Positions 61,101 through 64,000 of a DNA stretch of 64,000 bases are shown piece after piece. Below the pieces are notes generated by a model. It saw nothing but the letters and a program-made list of their open reading frames with translations. It was not told the origin of the DNA and ran no database searches. Source of the DNA: Vitellaria paradoxa (lineage: Eukaryota; Streptophyta; Magnoliopsida; Ericales; Sapotaceae). The stretch is taken from NCBI GenBank assembly GCA_019916065.1, contig CM034239.1, positions 39,456,419-39,520,418 of the forward strand. The letters run 5' to 3'. The stretch's first letter is position 1. Every line of letters starts with the position of its first letter. The translations under genes and the position numbers were made by a program.

Positions 61101-62002
61101 CACTAATTTATTATAAAAATGATGCGTCTTATCACCAATGCAAGACCTACCACTATGGGTCTCTGCCGCACCATGGAAGAAAAATTTGCAACCAAAAAAA
61201 AGAAAAAAAAAAGAAAGAAACCGGATGGTTTAGCATTTTTTAATTAAAAATTTGATTAAATTAAAAAAAATATATTTCATCACATAGTCATGCATGAACA
61301 TTCAATAGAGGATTTTTTTTTTTTTTTTGGGGGGGGTGTAAATACATTTTTACCCTCTCGTGCTTCTCGGTGTTTTTAGTATACCATCCTGTAGCTTCAA
61401 ATGCAATACTTTAACCTTTTTTATTGCAGTTATAGTGCTTTTTTCAAAAATTTCTTCTAAATTAACTAAAATTAATTTTATTTTAGCTCATAGTGTTTTT
61501 AGATGCAACCTGAATCCTCATGGTTTAGGATTGAAGTAAACTATTGACGAATTTGATAGAAAATATATATACATATAGGAAACTTTGAATACAAAACTCT
61601 TATATTGTAAGGTTTGAAGAGAGGTAAACGCAAAAGCCGTCCTTGCACAAGTAAAGGGACTGGTTTCTGATTTAATAGAAAATAAAAAACAAAATAACCT
61701 TCCACCGAAACTTGAAAAAAAAAAAATTAACTCAAAAAAAAAAAAAAAAAACAACCCCTTACTAGCACCACTAGAAAATAACCCTTATGAGTAATAGAAA
61801 GAGAGATAAAATAAGGAGAGAAAAAATGAAAATAAAAACTTATGCTGCAAAAAGATATTATTTTAATTGACCGAAATTTTATCATAGAATAAAAATATTT
61901 TAATTATTGTGCATAAAATCATAGTTAATTTAGACAAAAAGGTTAACAATTACACTTCACAAGTGATCGGCAGAGAGAAATAAGGGCAGATAAAATAAAA
62001 AT
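58153..62002. other. NLR upstream region and AT-rich intergenic DNA
   Basis: A poly-T tract lies just upstream of the NLR start (58,183-58,199). A repeat-like block at about 59,490-59,960 contains GTTCAAACCGCGTTTTTCGG and ends GCACCAAACACACCC, suggesting a MITE whose left end I cannot place. A partial MITE (GGGTGTTTGGTG) starts at about 60,074. No gene is supportable; short frames are AT-rich chance frames. Confidence 0.45.
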
Positions 62003-62407
62003 AAAAATTTATGAGGCAAAACTTTATTATTTAAATTGATTAATTTTAATTTTAAATAAAAATATTTTTTAATTAATGTACTTTAATTGTAACTGCGAAG
62101 AAGGTTTAGTTTACATTTAAAAATACAGAGAGTTAAAATGAAAATGAACTTAAAACTTAATTCAGTTGAAAAAGTTAGATACCATTTGGTTTGTTTTACT
62201 ATTTTAAAAATTTATGAGGCAAAACTTTATTATTTAAATTGATTAATTTTAATTTCAAATAAAAACATTTTTTAATTAATATACTTTAATTGTAACTGCG
62301 AAGAGGGTTTAGTTTACATTTAAAAATACAGAGAGTTAAAATGAAAATGAACTTAAAACTTAATTCAGTTGAAAAAGTTAGATGCCATTTGGTTTGTTTT
62401 ACTATTT
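62003..62407. repeat. 203-bp tandem duplication
   Basis: AAAAATTTATGAGGCAAAAC starts units at 62,003 and 62,206; the units are nearly identical through GAGAGTTAAAATGAAAATGA and ATTTGGTTTGTTTTACTATTTT. Unit 1 ends with the first ~30 bp of the MITE that unit 2 leads into, so the duplication came after that MITE inserted. Confidence 0.88.
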
Positions 62408-62716
62408 TCTATTTTTGTTTTATGTGTTTTATGTTTTAAAAATCTCAGAATAAGGAAATAGAAAATACTCTATTTTTCTTATTTTTTTTATTTTGGGTTA
62501 AAAACATTCAAAATGACTTTTTGTCATTTTTCATTTCATGTATAAACTCATTTTTTATTTTCTAAAACAAATTTTGAAAACATAAGTGACCAAAATGTAT
62601 TTTTACCTGCTTTCCTTATTTTTAAAAGTACAAAATAGAAAATGAATTCAAAACAAAAAATAGAAAAACAAAAATAAAAAATAAAAAATAAAAAAATAAA
62701 TCAAATGCTATCTTAA
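62378..62716. mobile_element. MITE of the ~330-bp family
   Basis: Ends TTAGATGCCATTTGGTTTG and CAAATGCTATCTTAA are inverted repeats. The body is the reverse complement of the elements at 18,117 and 19,483, sharing CATTCAAAATGACTTTTTGTC and CAAATTTTGAAAACATAAGT. Confidence 0.7.
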
Positions 62717-62793
62717 TAGGTGCGTTTCAATCCTTTATTACAATGATCATATAATCATTATCGGACTTAACTTTGCTTTCAATGATCATATAA

Positions 62794-63238
62794 TCAATGC
62801 ATACCTCCACTGTCCACCCGATCTGGGAGCGGAACATCTTTGTGACTAACTTTTGATTAGTAGTCTCAATATTATTGACGTTGAAGAGCATCTTTTTGTA
62901 TCAGTATATTCCCATGGTGTGATGAATGGCACACATCTTCTCCTAATTGAGTTCGAACATGGGGATTTGGTGATGTCCTAGTAAGTATCTAGAAAGCCCA
63001 TATCTCGTGTTCCGCGATGGTGTTAACCAACTAGTCAATTTTCAACAAAGGAAAAAGATCCATCAAGCAGGCCTTGTTGAGGCCGGTGACATCCACGCAT
63101 CTAATAGTTTTCCCACCTCCTCAATCACGACCTTGACATAGATGGGGGAAGACCTCCTCCCTTTCTAAACCACAAGCTTCATGGTTGGGCAGGCATTCAT
63201 CTTGTGGGACATCATGGTATGGTTGATTCCGGGCATCT
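62794..63238 (-). pseudogene. Ty3/gypsy reverse transcriptase fragment
   Basis: On the minus strand, across several frames: MPGINHTMMSHKMN, then IEEVGKLLDA, then CVDVTGLNKAC, then a weakened FLDTYSG-like block followed by HHQIPMF, and finally LVTKMFRSQIGWTVEV. This is the order of a plant gypsy RT up to just before the catalytic YVDD motif, which is missing. Many stops and shifts make it an old fragment. The sequence is GC-richer than its flanks. It is a different, more decayed element than the one at 6.6-12.8 kb. Confidence 0.75.
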
Positions 63239-63528
63239 TGTTATTTATGGCTCATTTTCAGTTTTGGGCTTCGGCCCATGTATCCGGCTTTGAAGCTTTT
63301 TATTAGCCTATTTTGTTATTCAACTTTAGATTTATAAATTGGAGATTTTTGTATTAGGGTTAAGGGTAACTCTGGTAGCCATTTGTGCTAGCGTTACACA
63401 TCTTGTACTTTTCATCTTTGTTGGTGAATTTCTCTGCTGCTTTCGCCCCGTGGATGTATGCTTTCAAGCCAAACTATGTAATTCTTCTTGTTGTTTTCTG
63501 TGTGTCTATTATGTATTTTCGTAATAAA
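63239..63528 (+). repeat. Probable Ty1/copia 5' LTR
   Basis: It starts TGTTATTTATGG directly where the gypsy RT fragment stops, and ends just before a methionine-tRNA-type primer site. About 290 bp. The 3' LTR would lie outside the window, and the ...CA terminus is not preserved, so the exact end is uncertain. Confidence 0.55.
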
Positions 63529-63541
63529 TTGGTATTAAAAC
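63529..63541 (+). promoter_or_regulatory. Copia primer-binding site (degenerate)
   Basis: TTGGTATTAAAAC resembles the TGGTATCAGAGC site complementary to initiator tRNA-Met used by plant copia elements, with several changes. Confidence 0.6.
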
Positions 63542-63542
63542 C

Positions 63543-64000
63543 ATGTCTATGGCAAAATTCGAGGCAAACAAGTTTGATGGCCAAAACAATCTCAGTTTGT
63601 GGCATATCAAGATGCGTGCTTTGCTGCGTCAGCAGGGCCTGGTGAAACTGTTGTATAGCAAACTTCCTGAGAAGATAACAGTTGAGAAGAAAGCAAATCT
63701 AGATGAGAAAGCAATCAGTGTGATTCAGTTATCACTCACAAATAAGGTTTTGCGAGAAGTCACAGATAAATAAACGGCTGATGATTTGTGGAAAAAGTTA
63801 CAAACCCTTTAGGTGAAGAAATCTCTAACCAACCATTTATATTTAAAGCAGAGATTGTATACCCAATGAATAAATGAAGGTACGACCATTAAAGATCACC
63901 TTGATGAATTTAATAAAATTATTATGGATTTAAAGAATATTGATGTGACCATCGACGATGAAGATCAAGCCCTGATTATTCTGTGTTCATTACCTAATTC
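63543..64000 (+). pseudogene. Ty1/copia gag, broken, runs off the window
   Basis: From ATG 63,543 it reads MSMAKFEANKFDGQNNLSLW, then MRALLRQQGLVKLL, matching the N-terminus of plant copia gag polyproteins. TAA follows LREVTDK (63,771), then TADDLWKKLQTL, a TAG, KKSLTNHLYLKQRLYT, another TGA-free shift with a TAA, and TIKDHLDEFNKIIMDLKNID, with LIILCSLPN at the window edge. The stops lie in the same gag domain, so the element is inactive. Zinc knuckle, protease, integrase and RT would lie beyond 64,000. Confidence 0.85.

Overview
The window looks like nuclear DNA of a flowering plant, most likely a eudicot: it is very AT-rich, has introns with GT/AG borders, and carries a nuclear-encoded plastid ribosomal protein gene with a transit peptide, a CC-NBS-LRR resistance gene of the RPS2/RPS5-like group, Ty3/gypsy (Tat lineage) and Ty1/copia retrotransposon remains, and many small inverted-repeat DNA transposons. 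I cannot name the species.

Layout. 1-6.6 kb: AT-rich DNA with two long foldback elements, one (3473-4495) bounded by a perfect 9-bp target-site duplication. 6.65-12.8 kb: a decayed Ty3/gypsy element with a 5' LTR, primer site, gag, protease, RT, two RNase H modules and integrase, but no 3' LTR. 14.8-48.4 kb: a tandem segmental duplication. Copy 1 is 14,808-37,500 and copy 2 is 37,501 to about 48,370. Copy 2 lacks an internal 9.4-kb block. Because the copies can be compared base by base, empty sites are visible for several transposons. Copy 1 holds an intact two-exon PSRP3 gene (minus strand), a broken IST1-like gene tail, a Pack-MULE-like element with a PB1-domain fragment and several MITEs. 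Copy 2 holds a dead PSRP3, a fragment of the IST1-like tail, a Harbinger-like insertion and a second Pack-MULE-like element carrying an F-box gene fragment. 48.0-58.15 kb: a CC-NBS-LRR gene on the minus strand in five phase-0 exons. One LRR exon has two in-frame stops, a neighbouring exon is a shortened duplicate of it, and the MHD region is tandemly duplicated. 58.2-64 kb: AT-rich upstream DNA, MITEs, a 203-bp tandem repeat, a gypsy RT fragment, and the start of a decayed copia element running off the window.

The likely working genes are PSRP3 (32,222-33,393, plastid small ribosomal subunit) and perhaps the NLR. The duplication junction lies inside the NLR's fourth exon, so copy 1 ends in a promoterless 3' remnant of that gene. 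The rest is transposons, their remnants, and intergenic DNA. Coordinates of exons and elements were read by eye; alignments and identity values were not computed.
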